Shown piece after piece: positions 28,487 to 38,476 of a stretch of DNA of 64,000 nt. The notes beneath the pieces were generated by a model. It was given only the letters and a program-made list of their open reading frames with translations. It was not told the origin of the DNA and made no database searches. The stretch covers positions 1 to 64,000 of the forward strand of contig NZ_AEWG01000160.1 in the NCBI RefSeq assembly GCF_000190375.1. Direction: 5' to 3'. The stretch is from Rubrivivax benzoatilyticus JA2 = ATCC BAA-35 (GTDB lineage: Bacteria > Pseudomonadota > Gammaproteobacteria > Burkholderiales > Burkholderiaceae_C). Each line of letters starts with the position of its first letter. The stretch's first letter is position 1. The position numbers were made by a program, and so were the translations under genes.

Positions 28487-29775
28487 CGGCGCGCGTCGCG
28501 GTCGTCGGCGCCGGCTGGGCCGGGCTGTCCGCCGCGGTCCGCCTCACGGCCGCCGGCCTGCAGCCGACCGTCTTCGAGATGGCGCCGCGCGGCGGTGGCC
28601 GGGCACGCAGCCTGGGCGACGGCGACGAGGGCCTGGACAACGGCCAGCACATCCTGATCGGCGCCTACTCGCGCACGCTGGCGCTGATGCGCGAGGTCGG
28701 CGCCGATCCGGGAACGCTGCTCGAACGCCGCCCGCTGGCGCTCACGCGCCCCGACGGCAGCGGCCTGGCGCTGCCGCCGGGCCCGCCGGCCCTCGCCTTC
28801 GTGCGCGCGGTGCTCGCCGCACGCGGCTGGACCTGGCGCGACAAGGCCTCGCTGCTGCGCACCGCCGCGGGCTGGGCCGCCGGCGGCTTCCGCTGCCCGC
28901 CCGGGGCGACCGTCGCCACGCTGTGCCGCGGCCTGGCCCCGCGTGTGCGCACCGAGCTGATCGACCCGCTGTGCGTGGCCGCGCTGAACACCCCGGCGCA
29001 CGAAGCCAGCGGCGAGGTGATGCTGCGCGTGCTGCGCGACGCGCTGTTCGGCGGCGCCGGTGCGGCCGACCTGCTGCTGCCGCGCCACCCGCTGTCCGGC
29101 CTGCTGCCCGATCCGGCCGCGGCCTGGCTGCGGGCACGCGGCGCCGAGCTGCGCTGCGCTCGGCGCGTGAGCTCGCTGTCAGCGGCCGCCGGCGGCTGGG
29201 TGATCGACGGCGAAACCTTCGACGCGGTGGTGCTGGCCGCCAGCGCCACCGAGGCGGCGCGCCTGACGGCCGCCCTGGCGCCGGCCTGGTCCGCCGAGGC
29301 GCGGTCGCTGCGTTACGAGCCGATCGTCACCGTCTACCTGGACGCTCCCGGCGGCACCCTGCCCTGCGTGATGACCACGCTGCGCGACGGCCCCGACGCG
29401 CCGGCCCAGTTCGCCTTCGACCACGGCCGGCTCGGCGGCAGGAGCGGGCGCTCGGCCTGGGTCGTCAGCGGAGCCCGCCCCTGGATCGACCGCGGGCTCG
29501 AGGCCTGCGCCGCCGCCGTGCTCGAGCAAGCCCGGCCGATGCTGCCGGCGGCCACGGTGTGCCGCACGGTGGCCGACAAACGCGCGACCTTCCGCTGCAC
29601 GCCCGGGCTGCGGCGTCCGCCGGCCGCCATCGCGCCGCGGCTGTGGGCCGCCGGCGACTACGTGGCCGGGCCTTACCCCGCCACGCTCGAAGGCGCGGTG
29701 CGCGCCGGGGAGAACGCCGCGGCCGGCGTGCTGCACGAGCTCGACGCCCCGGACGGGCGCCATCCAGCCGCCTGA
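28483..29775 (+). CDS. hpnE: hydroxysqualene dehydroxylase HpnE
   Basis: A 430-residue FAD-dependent amine-oxidase-fold protein that reduces hydroxysqualene to squalene. It has the N-terminal dinucleotide-binding motif VAVVGAGWAGLSAAVRLTAA, a family-typical GGRARS segment with NGQHILIGAY following, and the C-terminal FAD motif LWAAGDYVAGPYPATLEGAV. It starts at GTG within the last codons of hpnD (GTGA overlap). No squalene-hopene cyclase gene follows, so the end product (hopanoid or other) is not settled by this window. Confidence 0.95.
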   Translation: MTARVAVVGAGWAGLSAAVRLTAAGLQPTVFEMAPRGGGRARSLGDGDEGLDNGQHILIGAYSRTLALMREVGADPGTLLERRPLALTRPDGSGLALPPGPPALAFVRAVLAARGWTWRDKASLLRTAAGWAAGGFRCPPGATVATLCRGLAPRVRTELIDPLCVAALNTPAHEASGEVMLRVLRDALFGGAGAADLLLPRHPLSGLLPDPAAAWLRARGAELRCARRVSSLSAAAGGWVIDGETFDAVVLAASATEAARLTAALAPAWSAEARSLRYEPIVTVYLDAPGGTLPCVMTTLRDGPDAPAQFAFDHGRLGGRSGRSAWVVSGARPWIDRGLEACAAAVLEQARPMLPAATVCRTVADKRATFRCTPGLRRPPAAIAPRLWAAGDYVAGPYPATLEGAVRAGENAAAGVLHELDAPDGRHPAA

Positions 29776-29953
29776 CGCCGCCGCACGTCGAGAGACGACG
29801 TCGGCACGCACGAATCCGCCGCCGTGCCGGCGGCCCCGGCGCTCAAGCGGCGACGCCGTGCGCGGCGCCGCTGCAACGAGTTTTCTCCTTCCGACAAGCA
29901 AATCGCCCTTCCGCGATGCAAAATCGGGACATCGTTTTCGGCCCCTCGCATTC

Positions 29954-30721
29954 ATGAGTCTCAAGGATCAGCAGAGCCCCACCATCCAGGTGCTGGAGCG
30001 CACGTTCGCGCTGCTGGACATGCTGGCCGCCCACCCGGACCCGGTCTCGCTGAAGGAGATCAGCGAACGCACGGGGCTGCATCCGTCGACCGCGCACCGC
30101 ATCCTCAACGACCTGACGATCGGCCGCCTGGTCGACCGGCCGCAGGCCGGCAGCTACCGGCTCGGGATGCGGCTGCTGGAGCTGGGCAACCTCGTGAAGG
30201 CCCGGCTGGACGTGCGCGATGCGGCACTCGGCCCGATGCGCGAGCTGCACAAGCTGACGCACCAGCCGGTCAACCTGTCGGTGCGCCAGGGCGACGAGAT
30301 CGTCTACATCGAACGCACCTACAGCGAGCGCTCGGGCATGCAGGTGGTGCGTGCCGTCGGCGGCCGCGCCCCGCTGCACCTGACCTCGGTCGGCAAGCTG
30401 TTCCTCGCGCACGAGGAGCCGCAGCGCGTGCGCGCCTACGCGACACGCACCGGCCTCACCGGGCACACGCGCAACAGCATCACCGACGTCGCGCGGCTGG
30501 AGCGCGAACTGGCCGCGGTGCGCGCGCAGGGCTGCGCCCGCGACGACGAGGAACTCGAGCTCGGCGTGCGCTGCATGGCCGCCGGCGTCTACGACGACCA
30601 GGGCAAGCTCGTGGCCGGGCTGTCGGTGTCGGCGCCGGCAGACCGGCTGGAAGAGAACTGGATGGAGAAGGTCCGCCTGACCGCGTCGCAGATCTCGGCG
30701 GCGCTGGGCTTCAGGGGCTGA
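29954..30721 (+). CDS. IclR-family transcriptional regulator
   Basis: A 255-residue regulator with an N-terminal winged helix (about residues 8-68; LKEISERTGLHPSTAHRILN) and a C-terminal IclR effector domain (VNLSVRQGDEIVYIERTYS, LHLTSVGKLFLAH, GCARDDEELELGVRCMAAGV). The chosen start MSLKDQQSPTIQVLERTF matches family N-termini; an earlier in-frame ATG adds 32 unlikely residues. It stands alone, 178 bp after hpnE, so neither target nor ligand can be told from context. The upstream AT-rich stretch (29881-29950) probably holds its promoter. Confidence 0.93.
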   Translation: MSLKDQQSPTIQVLERTFALLDMLAAHPDPVSLKEISERTGLHPSTAHRILNDLTIGRLVDRPQAGSYRLGMRLLELGNLVKARLDVRDAALGPMRELHKLTHQPVNLSVRQGDEIVYIERTYSERSGMQVVRAVGGRAPLHLTSVGKLFLAHEEPQRVRAYATRTGLTGHTRNSITDVARLERELAAVRAQGCARDDEELELGVRCMAAGVYDDQGKLVAGLSVSAPADRLEENWMEKVRLTASQISAALGFRG

Positions 30722-30757
30722 AACCGGCGCGGACAGCGCCGCGCGCCTGCCCCGCGG

Positions 30758-31864
30758 CTACGGGCGCATGCCGGCGTCCAGCACCGGCGAGGCCTCGCTG
30801 TTGAGCCACTTGCGGATGCGTTCGGCGTCGCCGATTCGCGAGTACTTCCCGGCCGAATCCAGCAGCACCATGATGAGGTTGCGCCCGGCCAGCTGGGCCT
30901 GCATCACCAGGCAGCGGCCGGCCTCGGAGATGTAGCCGGTCTTCTGCAGGCCGATCTCCCAGCTCGGGTTGCGCACCAGGCCGTTGGTCGTGTGGAACTG
31001 CAGCTGGCGGCGGCCGACGGCGACGCTGGCGTCGGTGGACGTCGACAGCTCGCGCAGGATCGGATGCTGGTAGGCGGCCTTGACGAGCACCGCGAGATCA
31101 CGCGCGCTCGACTGGTTGTTGCTCGACAGCCCGGTGGGCTCGACATAACGCGTGTCGTGCATGCCCAGCAGCTTGGCCTTGGCGTTCATCGCCTGGACGA
31201 AGGCCGAAAGCCCGCCCGGGTAGTGGCGCCCCAGCGCGTTGGCGGCACGGTTCTCGGAGGACATCAGCGCCAGGTGCAGCATCTCGCCGCGCGTCAGCTG
31301 GGTGCCGACCTGCAGGCGCGAGTGGCTGCCCTTCTCGGTGTCGACATCGTCCTGGGTGATCGTCAGCACCTCGTCGAGCGGCTGCTGGGCCTCGGTGACG
31401 AGCAGCCCCGTCATCAGCTTGGTGATCGAGGCGATCGGCAGCACCGCGTTCGAGTTCTTGCTGAGCAGGATCTGGTCGGTCTCCTGATCGACGACGAGCG
31501 CGACGCTGGACTTCAGGTCCAGCGGATCCTCGGTGCGGTGCAGGCCGTACATCTGGCCGAACGAGGCCTTGGCCGGCTCGACCGCGACGACGACCGACTT
31601 GCGCGGCGAGACCTTGGCGACGGTGCGCGCCGGGACGGCCTTGGCACTGCGCACCGGGCTCTTGCCGCGGGCCTTGGCCGCTGCCGTGCCGCGCGAAGCC
31701 GTGCTGCCGGCCTTCTTGCTGGTCTTGGTCTTGGCTTTCGCCTTGGACGACGCGGAGGTGGCGCTGGCTGCGAGCGCCGTCGACGGCGAAAGACCGCCGC
31801 CAGTGAGCGCCGCCGCCACGAATGCGACTGCCGCGAGCCGCTGAAAACTACCGAACCAGCCCAC
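30758..31864 (-). CDS. pbpG: D-alanyl-D-alanine endopeptidase (PBP7/8 family)
   Basis: A 368-residue periplasmic S11 peptidase that cuts peptidoglycan cross-links. It has a signal peptide (about residues 1-32), then an unusual Lys/Ala/Ser-rich segment of about 65 residues (KAKAKTKTSKKAGS and following), then the catalytic domain. The three penicillin-binding motifs are Ser146-Ile-Thr-Lys149, Ser203-Glu-Asn205 and Lys308-Thr-Gly310. The basic linker is longer than in E. coli PbpG. It is downstream of leuA but has its own promoter. Confidence 0.93.
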   Translation of the reverse strand: MGWFGSFQRLAAVAFVAAALTGGGLSPSTALAASATSASSKAKAKTKTSKKAGSTASRGTAAAKARGKSPVRSAKAVPARTVAKVSPRKSVVVAVEPAKASFGQMYGLHRTEDPLDLKSSVALVVDQETDQILLSKNSNAVLPIASITKLMTGLLVTEAQQPLDEVLTITQDDVDTEKGSHSRLQVGTQLTRGEMLHLALMSSENRAANALGRHYPGGLSAFVQAMNAKAKLLGMHDTRYVEPTGLSSNNQSSARDLAVLVKAAYQHPILRELSTSTDASVAVGRRQLQFHTTNGLVRNPSWEIGLQKTGYISEAGRCLVMQAQLAGRNLIMVLLDSAGKYSRIGDAERIRKWLNSEASPVLDAGMRP

Positions 31865-31892
31865 TGAATCGACCCCGGAGAGAATGCACCAA

Positions 31893-31937
31893 AGTGTAGT
31901 TCACCTGAAGAACATGCGCAAGATCAAGAACTTGCGC
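31893..31937 (-). promoter_or_regulatory. pbpG promoter with overlapping inverted repeat
   Basis: On the minus strand TTGCGC (-35, 31921-31916) and TACACT (-10, 31898-31893) are 17 bp apart. The -35 lies inside the inverted repeat GCGCAAG (31916-31922) / CTTGCGC (31931-31937), which could be an operator or the end of the leuA transcript. Confidence 0.6.
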
Positions 31938-32005
31938 ACGATTTCTCAAGTGGTCCATCGCAGGAGCCGTGCCAGGCCCCCGCGGTGCATCCGCCCGTCG
32001 GCCCG

Positions 32006-33547
32006 TCAGCTTTGCGCCGGCACCCGTTCGGCGTTGCTCTGCAGCTTGCTCAGCGCCGAGAGATAGGCCTTGGCCGACGCGACGACGATGTCCGGATCGG
32101 CCCCCACCCCGTTGACGATGCGCCCGCCGTGCTGGAGCCGAACGGTGACCTCGCCCTGGGATTCTGTGCTGCCCGAGGTGATGGCATTGACCGAATAGAG
32201 CACCATTTCGGCGCCACTGCAGACCTTCGACTCGATCGCCTTCAGCGTCGCGTCGACCGGGCCGTTGCCGTCGCTCTCGACGCGGTGCTCGACGTCGCCG
32301 GCGGCGAACGCGATCGTCGCGTGCGGGCGCTCGCCGGTCTCCGAGCGCTGCGCCAGCGACAGCAGGCGGTAGTGCTCCTGCACCGCGGTGACGCTCTCGT
32401 CGCCGACGAGGGCGATGATGTCTTCGTCGAAGATCTCGCTCTTGCGGTCGGCGAGGTCCTTGAAGCGCGCGAAGGCGGCGTTGATCTCGGCTTCCGACGC
32501 CATCTCGATGCCGAGTTCCTGCAGGCGCTGCTTGAACGCGTTGCGGCCCGAGAGCTTGCCGAGCACGATCTTGTTGGCCGTCCAGCCCACGTCCTCGGCG
32601 CGCATGATCTCGTAGGTGTCGCGCGCCTTCAGCACGCCGTCCTGGTGGATGCCGCTGGCGTGCGCGAAGGCGTTGGCGCCGACGATGGCCTTGTTCGGCT
32701 GGACGACGAAACCGGTGGTCTGGCTGACCATGCGCGAGGCCGGCACGATCTGGTGGGTGTCGATGCCGACCTCGAGGCCGAAGTGGTCGCGGCGCGTCTT
32801 CACCGCCATCACGACTTCTTCCAGGCTGCAGTTGCCGGCGCGTTCGCCCAGGCCGTTGATCGTGCATTCGATCTGGCGCGCGCCACCGATCTTCACGCCG
32901 GCCAGCGAGTTGGCGACCGCCATGCCGAGGTCGTTGTGGCAGTGCACCGACCACACCGCCTTGTCGCTGTTGGGCACGCGCTCGCGCAGCATGCGGATGA
33001 AGTGGCCGTAGAGCTCGGGGATCGCGTAGCCGACGGTGTCGGGGATGTTGATCGTCGTCGCGCCTTCGGCGATGACGGTCTCGATGACGCGGCACAGGAA
33101 CTCGGGGTCGGAGCGGTAGCCGTCTTCCGGGCTGAACTCGATGTCCTCGCAGACGTTGCGCGCGAAACGCACCGCCAGCCGCGCCTGCTCGAGCACCTGC
33201 TCGCGCGTCATGCGCAGCTTCTTCTCCATGTGCAGTTCGCTGGTGGCGATGAAGGTGTGGATGCGCGAACGCGCGGCCGGGCGCAGCGCCTCGGCGGCGC
33301 GCGAGATGTCGCGGTCGTTGGCGCGCGCCAGCGAACACACCGTCGACTCGCGCACCGCCTGGGCGATGGCGCGCACGGCTTCGAAGTCACCGTTGCTCGA
33401 CGCCGCGAAACCGGCCTCGATCACGTCGACACGCAGGCGCTCCAGCTGGCGGGCGATGCGCAGCTTCTCGTCGCGCGTCATCGAGGCGCCGGGCGACTGT
33501 TCGCCGTCGCGAAGCGTGGTGTCGAAGATGATGAGCTTGTCGGTCAT
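32006..33547 (-). CDS. leuA: 2-isopropylmalate synthase
   Basis: A 513-residue enzyme that condenses acetyl-CoA with 2-ketoisovalerate, the committed step of leucine synthesis. It has the N-terminal catalytic TIM barrel with [17 protein letters not shown] and the metal-binding [12 protein letters not shown]. The C-terminal part (about residues 390-510) is the LeuA allosteric domain that senses leucine. The ribosome site AAAGG precedes the ATG. Upstream lie a leucine-rich leader peptide and an attenuator, so expression is probably controlled by charged tRNA-Leu as well as by feedback. Confidence 0.97.
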   Translation of the reverse strand: MTDKLIIFDTTLRDGEQSPGASMTRDEKLRIARQLERLRVDVIEAGFAASSNGDFEAVRAIAQAVRESTVCSLARANDRDISRAAEALRPAARSRIHTFIATSELHMEKKLRMTREQVLEQARLAVRFARNVCEDIEFSPEDGYRSDPEFLCRVIETVIAEGATTINIPDTVGYAIPELYGHFIRMLRERVPNSDKAVWSVHCHNDLGMAVANSLAGVKIGGARQIECTINGLGERAGNCSLEEVVMAVKTRRDHFGLEVGIDTHQIVPASRMVSQTTGFVVQPNKAIVGANAFAHASGIHQDGVLKARDTYEIMRAEDVGWTANKIVLGKLSGRNAFKQRLQELGIEMASEAEINAAFARFKDLADRKSEIFDEDIIALVGDESVTAVQEHYRLLSLAQRSETGERPHATIAFAAGDVEHRVESDGNGPVDATLKAIESKVCSGAEMVLYSVNAITSGSTESQGEVTVRLQHGGRIVNGVGADPDIVVASAKAYLSALSKLQSNAERVPAQS

Positions 33548-33600
33548 GGTCGTGCCTTTGCGAGAGATTGGGGTCGCAAGCAGCTTGGAAGACGGAAATG

Positions 33601-33635
33601 AAAAACGGCCCGCTGCGTTGCGCTGGCGGGCCGTT
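33601..33635 (-). terminator. leuA attenuator terminator
   Basis: AACGGCCCGC (33635-33626, minus strand) pairs with GCGGGCCGTT (33613-33604), followed by a T-run. It lies between the leader peptide and leuA, 28 nt after the leader stop codon. The loop contains CAGCGCA, which can instead pair with TGCGCTG at the end of the leader, giving a classical anti-terminator choice. Confidence 0.85.
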
Positions 33636-33662
33636 GATCGGAAAAAGGACGGACGAAGACGA

Positions 33663-33719
33663 TCAGCGCACCCGCGGTTGCGGTAGCGCTAGCAGGATGA
33701 AGGCGTGGATCGTCGTCAC
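33663..33719 (-). CDS. leuA leader peptide (attenuation)
   Basis: An 18-codon ORF starting with GTG, product [18 protein letters not shown]. It contains three leucine codons in four positions (CTG CTA GCG CTA), two of them the CTA codon that is rare in GC-rich genomes. It is followed by an alternative hairpin set and the intrinsic terminator before leuA, the layout of a ribosome-stalling attenuator. A possible -10 TACATT lies 6 nt upstream, so the leader may be leaderless. Its 5' end is 26 bp after the pssA stop. Identification is from structure only. Confidence 0.7.
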   Translation of the reverse strand: MTTIHAFILLALPQPRVR

Positions 33720-33745
33720 GCGACGAATGTAGCACAGCGCCGTGC

Positions 33746-34594
33746 TCACGGATGCAGGCCCTTCTCGTCGGGATCGTCGGTGGAGGTCGAGATCACGCTC
33801 GCCGGCTGGCCCTTGAAACGCCGCCAGGCGAACACCGCGTAACCCGACAGCCCGTAGAGCACGAAGATACCGAACAGCACGCGCGGCGGGTCCAGCGCGA
33901 TCAGCGCGATCGCCAGCATCACCGCGACCAGCACGACGAAAGGCACGGTGCGCCGGCCACCGAGCGTCTTGAAGCTGTAGAACGGCGCGTTGGTCACCAT
34001 CGACAGCCCGGCATACAGCGTGACGGCAAACGCCGTCCATTCGAGCCAGGGGATCGAGTAGACGTCGCGGAAGCCCGCGTCGTCGAAGACCCAGACCATG
34101 CCGATGACCAGCGCCGCCGCCGCCGGGCTGGGCAGCCCCTGGAAGAAACGCCGGTCGACGACGCCGATGTTGACGTTGAAGCGCGCCAGCCGCAGTGCGG
34201 CGCCGGCGACGTAGACGAAGGCCGGGATCCAGCCCAGCTTGCCCAGGTCCTTCAGCGCCCAGACGTAGACGATCAGCGCCGGCGCGGCGCCGAACGAGAC
34301 CATGTCCGAGAGGCTGTCCATCTGCTCGCCGAAGGCGCTCTGCGTGCGCGTCATGCGCGCCACGCGGCCGTCCATCGCGTCGAGCACGGCCGCGACGAAG
34401 ATCGCGATCGCGGCGGCCTCGAAGCGGCCGTTGATCGCCATCACGACGCCGTAGAAGCCGGAGAACAGCGCCGCGAGCGTGATCGCGTTGGGCAGCACGT
34501 AGAGGCCCCGGCGCGGCCGTCGCGCGGGGGCGGCGTCGGCCTCGGCGTCGTCGTCGCCGGGAACCTGGGTGTCGTCGGTCATCCGGTCGAGCAT
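33746..34594 (-). CDS. pssA: CDP-diacylglycerol-serine O-phosphatidyltransferase
   Basis: A 282-residue integral membrane enzyme that makes phosphatidylserine, the precursor of phosphatidylethanolamine. The CDP-alcohol phosphotransferase motif is complete: Asp72, Asp75-Gly76, Ala79-Arg80, Gly89, Asp93, Asp97. About eight hydrophobic helices are present. The first 28 residues are hydrophilic and acidic. An alternative ATG at 34582 would shorten it by four residues. It lies between ilvC and leuA, a known betaproteobacterial arrangement. Confidence 0.95.
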   Translation of the reverse strand: MLDRMTDDTQVPGDDDAEADAAPARRPRRGLYVLPNAITLAALFSGFYGVVMAINGRFEAAAIAIFVAAVLDAMDGRVARMTRTQSAFGEQMDSLSDMVSFGAAPALIVYVWALKDLGKLGWIPAFVYVAGAALRLARFNVNIGVVDRRFFQGLPSPAAAALVIGMVWVFDDAGFRDVYSIPWLEWTAFAVTLYAGLSMVTNAPFYSFKTLGGRRTVPFVVLVAVMLAIALIALDPPRVLFGIFVLYGLSGYAVFAWRRFKGQPASVISTSTDDPDEKGLHP

Positions 34595-34602
34595 AAACGC
34601 GA

Positions 34603-34669
34603 CCGGGGCCGCATGCGGCCCCGGGGACTTGCACTTCGGCCAGCGCCCCGCGTGTCTCGCACGCGGGGC
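34603..34669. repeat. two strong hairpins between ilvC and pssA
   Basis: A perfect 22-bp palindrome (34603-34624, half-site CCGGGGCCGCA) ends 8 bp upstream of the pssA start. A second hairpin, GCCCCGCGTG (34645-34654) with CACGCGGGGC (34660-34669), lies just after ilvC. Neither has a T-run. They may stabilise the ilvC 3' end or dampen read-through into pssA. Confidence 0.65.
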
Positions 34670-34686
34670 TGCCGTTCAAGACCGCG

Positions 34687-35718
<1,032 letters not shown>

Positions 35719-35728
35719 CTAGTCAGAC

Positions 35729-35750
35729 GCCCGGCCGCGATTGGCCGGGC
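35729..35750. repeat. hairpin between ilvN and ilvC
   Basis: GCCCGGCC (35729-35736) and GGCCGGGC (35743-35750) form an 8-bp stem with a 6-nt loop, without T-run. Probably an mRNA-processing or stability element in the ilvBNC transcript. Confidence 0.6.
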
Positions 35751-35795
35751 AGGTTTCCGGGCGATGGGCGGCCACGGGGCCGCCGGGGCGCCGCC

Positions 35796-36287
35796 TCAGA
35801 TGCGCAGGATTCTTTCGCCGCGGCCGATGCCGCTGGCACCGGTGCGCACGGTTTCCAGGATCGCCGCGCGGTCGATCGCGACGAGGAAGGCGTCGAGCTT
35901 GGACGAGTCGCCCGTCAGCTCGATCGTGTAGCTCTTCTCGGTGACGTCGATGATGCGGCCGCGGAAGATCTCCGCCATGCGCTTCATCTCCTCGCGCTCC
36001 TTGCCGACGGCGCGCACCTTGATGAGCATGAGCTCGCGCTCGACGAAGCTGCCTTCGGTCAGGTCGACGACCTTGACGACCTCGATCAGCCGGTTCAGGT
36101 GCTTGGTGATCTGCTCGATGACGTCGTCGCTGCCGGTGGTGACGATGGTCATGCGCGACATCGACGGGTCTTCGGTCGGGGCGACCGTCAGGCTCTCGAT
36201 GTTGTAGCCGCGCGCCGAGAACAGCGCGACGACACGGGACAGGGCGCCGGCTTCGTTCTCGAGCAGCACCGCGATGATGTGTTTCAT
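35796..36287 (-). CDS. ilvN: acetolactate synthase small (regulatory) subunit
   Basis: A 163-residue regulatory subunit with an N-terminal ACT domain (about residues 4-80; HIIAVLLENEAGALSRVVAL, RGYNIESLTVAPTEDPSMSR) that binds valine, and a C-terminal domain that activates the large subunit. Length matches the long IlvH/IlvN type. It lies 164 bp after ilvB and before ilvC. Confidence 0.97.
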   Translation of the reverse strand: MKHIIAVLLENEAGALSRVVALFSARGYNIESLTVAPTEDPSMSRMTIVTTGSDDVIEQITKHLNRLIEVVKVVDLTEGSFVERELMLIKVRAVGKEREEMKRMAEIFRGRIIDVTEKSYTIELTGDSSKLDAFLVAIDRAAILETVRTGASGIGRGERILRI

Positions 36288-36451
36288 GGTCTCGTCCTTG
36301 CGCGGATCCTCGAGCCTGCGGCGGTAACCGCCGGCCCTTCACCGCGCCGTTGGATCGTTGGGAAGATGCAGTCCGCAGGGGTTCGCGGCACCGGCTGCGG
36401 CGGCCGGCGGCGGCGCGGTAACGCCGTCGCCGCCGACGCGGCCCGTGCCGG

Positions 36452-38224
36452 TCACAGGTCTTCGGACTTGAGCTGCATCTCGCTGATGCCCTTGCCGGCG
36501 TGCACCATCGGCCACACGTTCTCGGTCGGGTCGGTGCGCACGTCGAGGAACACGGTGCGGTCCTTGAGCCGCATCGCCTCCTTCAGCGCGCCTTCGACGT
36601 CGGCCGGCCGGTCGACGCGCAGGCCGACGTGGCCATAGGCCTCGGCCAGCTTGACGAAGTCGGGCAGCGCGTCCATGTAGCTGTGCGAGTAGCGGCCGCC
36701 GTAGATCAGCTCCTGCCACTGCCGCACCATGCCCAGGTAGCGGTTGTTCAGCGAGACGATCTTCACCGGCGTCTTGTACTGCAGGCAGGTCGACAGCTCC
36801 TGGATGCACATCTGGATCGAGCCTTCGCCGGTGATGCAGAAGACGTCGGACTCCGGCTTGGCGAGCTTGATGCCCATCGCGTACGGCAGGCCCACGCCCA
36901 TCGTGCCCAGGCCGCCGGAGTTGATCCAGCGCCGCGGCTCCTCGAAGCCGTAGAACTGCGCCGCCCACATCTGGTGCTGGCCGACGTCGGAGGTGATGTA
37001 GGCATCGCGGCCGCGCGTCAGGCGGGCCAGCGTCTGCACCACCATCTGCGGCTTGATCACGTCATCGCTGGGCTCGTAGGCCAGGCACTCGCGCTTGCGC
37101 CACTCGTTGATCTGGCCCCACCAGGAGGAGATCGCCACGGTGTCCGGACGGGCGTGCGACTCCTTGATCTGGGCGATCAGCTCCTGCAGCACGTCCTTGA
37201 CGTCGCCGACGATCGGGATGTCCACGCGCACGCGCTTGGAGATCGACGACGGGTCGATGTCGACGTGGATGATCTTGCGCTCGACCTGGGCGAAGTGCGC
37301 CGGGTTGCCGATGACGCGGTCGTCGAAGCGCGCGCCGACGGCCAGCAGCACGTCGCAGTGCTGCATCGTCATGTTGGCTTCGTAGGTGCCGTGCATGCCG
37401 AGCATGCCCAGGAACTTCGGGTCGCTGGCGGGAATCGCGCCCAGCCCCATCAGCGTGTTCGTCACCGGGAAGCCGAGCAGGTCGGCCAGCTGGCGCAGTT
37501 CGGCCGCGGCTTCGCCGAGCACGACGCCGCCGCCGGTGTAGATGTACGGGCGCTTGGCCTGCAGCAGCAGCTGAACGGCCTTGCGGATCTGGCCGCTGTG
37601 GCCCTTGCGAACCGGGTTGTACGAGCGCAGCTCGACGGTCTGCGGGTACTGGAACGGCGCGGTGTTCAGCGACACGTCCTTGGGCACGTCGATGACGACG
37701 GGGCCCGGGCGGCCGGTGCGCGCGATGTGGAAGGCCTTCTTGATCGTCGAGGCCAGCTCGCGCACGTCCTTGACGAGGAAGTTGTGCTTGACCACCGGGC
37801 GCGTGATGCCGACGGTGTCGCATTCCTGGAAGGCGTCCATCCCGATCGCGGCCGTCGGCACCTGACCGGTGATGATGACCATCGGGATCGAGTCCATGTA
37901 GGCCGTCGCGATGCCGGTCACGGCATTCGTGACACCCGGGCCCGAGGTGACGAGGGCGACGCCGACGTTGCCGGTGGCGCGGGCATAGCCGTCGGCGGCA
38001 TGCACCGCGGCCTGTTCGTGGCGTACCAGGACGTGCTGGATGCTGTCCTGCTTGTACAGCGCGTCGTAGATGTAGAGAACCGATCCGCCGGGATAGCCCC
38101 AGAGGTACTGGACCCCTTCGGCCTGCAGGCTGCGAACCAGGATTTCAGCGCCGTTGAGCACGGCGGGAGGAGAAGACGGTTGTGCCGAAGCGGCACGCTT
38201 GACTTCCGCGGCGGAGATGTCCAT
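36452..38224 (-). CDS. ilvB: acetolactate synthase large (catalytic) subunit
   Basis: A 590-residue thiamine-diphosphate enzyme that joins two pyruvates, or pyruvate with 2-ketobutyrate. The catalytic glutamate is in [20 protein letters not shown], the FAD region is central, and the ThDP/Mg motif reads [16 protein letters not shown] ending in NN, with GEG rather than the more common GDG. I start at [10 protein letters not shown], preceded by AAAGG; longer in-frame translation upstream looks non-coding. It heads ilvB-ilvN-ilvC and is divergent from the sigma factor gene. Confidence 0.97.
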   Translation of the reverse strand: MDISAAEVKRAASAQPSSPPAVLNGAEILVRSLQAEGVQYLWGYPGGSVLYIYDALYKQDSIQHVLVRHEQAAVHAADGYARATGNVGVALVTSGPGVTNAVTGIATAYMDSIPMVIITGQVPTAAIGMDAFQECDTVGITRPVVKHNFLVKDVRELASTIKKAFHIARTGRPGPVVIDVPKDVSLNTAPFQYPQTVELRSYNPVRKGHSGQIRKAVQLLLQAKRPYIYTGGGVVLGEAAAELRQLADLLGFPVTNTLMGLGAIPASDPKFLGMLGMHGTYEANMTMQHCDVLLAVGARFDDRVIGNPAHFAQVERKIIHVDIDPSSISKRVRVDIPIVGDVKDVLQELIAQIKESHARPDTVAISSWWGQINEWRKRECLAYEPSDDVIKPQMVVQTLARLTRGRDAYITSDVGQHQMWAAQFYGFEEPRRWINSGGLGTMGVGLPYAMGIKLAKPESDVFCITGEGSIQMCIQELSTCLQYKTPVKIVSLNNRYLGMVRQWQELIYGGRYSHSYMDALPDFVKLAEAYGHVGLRVDRPADVEGALKEAMRLKDRTVFLDVRTDPTENVWPMVHAGKGISEMQLKSEDL

Positions 38225-38373
38225 TTCCGAACCTTTGCGAATTTCTCTGACGAAAATCCATCGGTGCCCCTCCTCGCGCCCTCGTGAGGCGGATTCGGAA
38301 CTGCGCGCGGTCTGGGAACTGCCGTCCGGGTCGGACGGCGAGCGAGACCAAAAGAGCGTTGTGCGACCGGGGA

Positions 38374-38435
38374 TTATGCACCGGCGCCGGGCGTCGCCCC
38401 GCCAAGGTGCCCGCCGCGGGCCCCGCGTGCATAAT
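38374..38435. promoter_or_regulatory. divergent -10 elements for ilvB and the sigma factor operon
   Basis: GTGCATAAT occurs on the minus strand (CATAAT, 38379-38374) facing ilvB and on the plus strand (CATAAT, 38430-38435) facing the sigma gene. The -10 elements are good, but no consensus -35 is seen for either. The ilvB leader would be about 140 nt. Confidence 0.5.
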
Positions 38436-38476
38436 GCGCCGCGCCCGAAACCGGGGTGCAGAACCCCGTCCGCGCG

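Noticed and set aside
38225-38381. ilvB leader peptide ([20 protein letters not shown]) as an attenuator
   Set aside because: It has a cluster of Leu/Val codons, but its GTG overlaps the predicted -10 and no intrinsic terminator follows, unlike the leuA leader.
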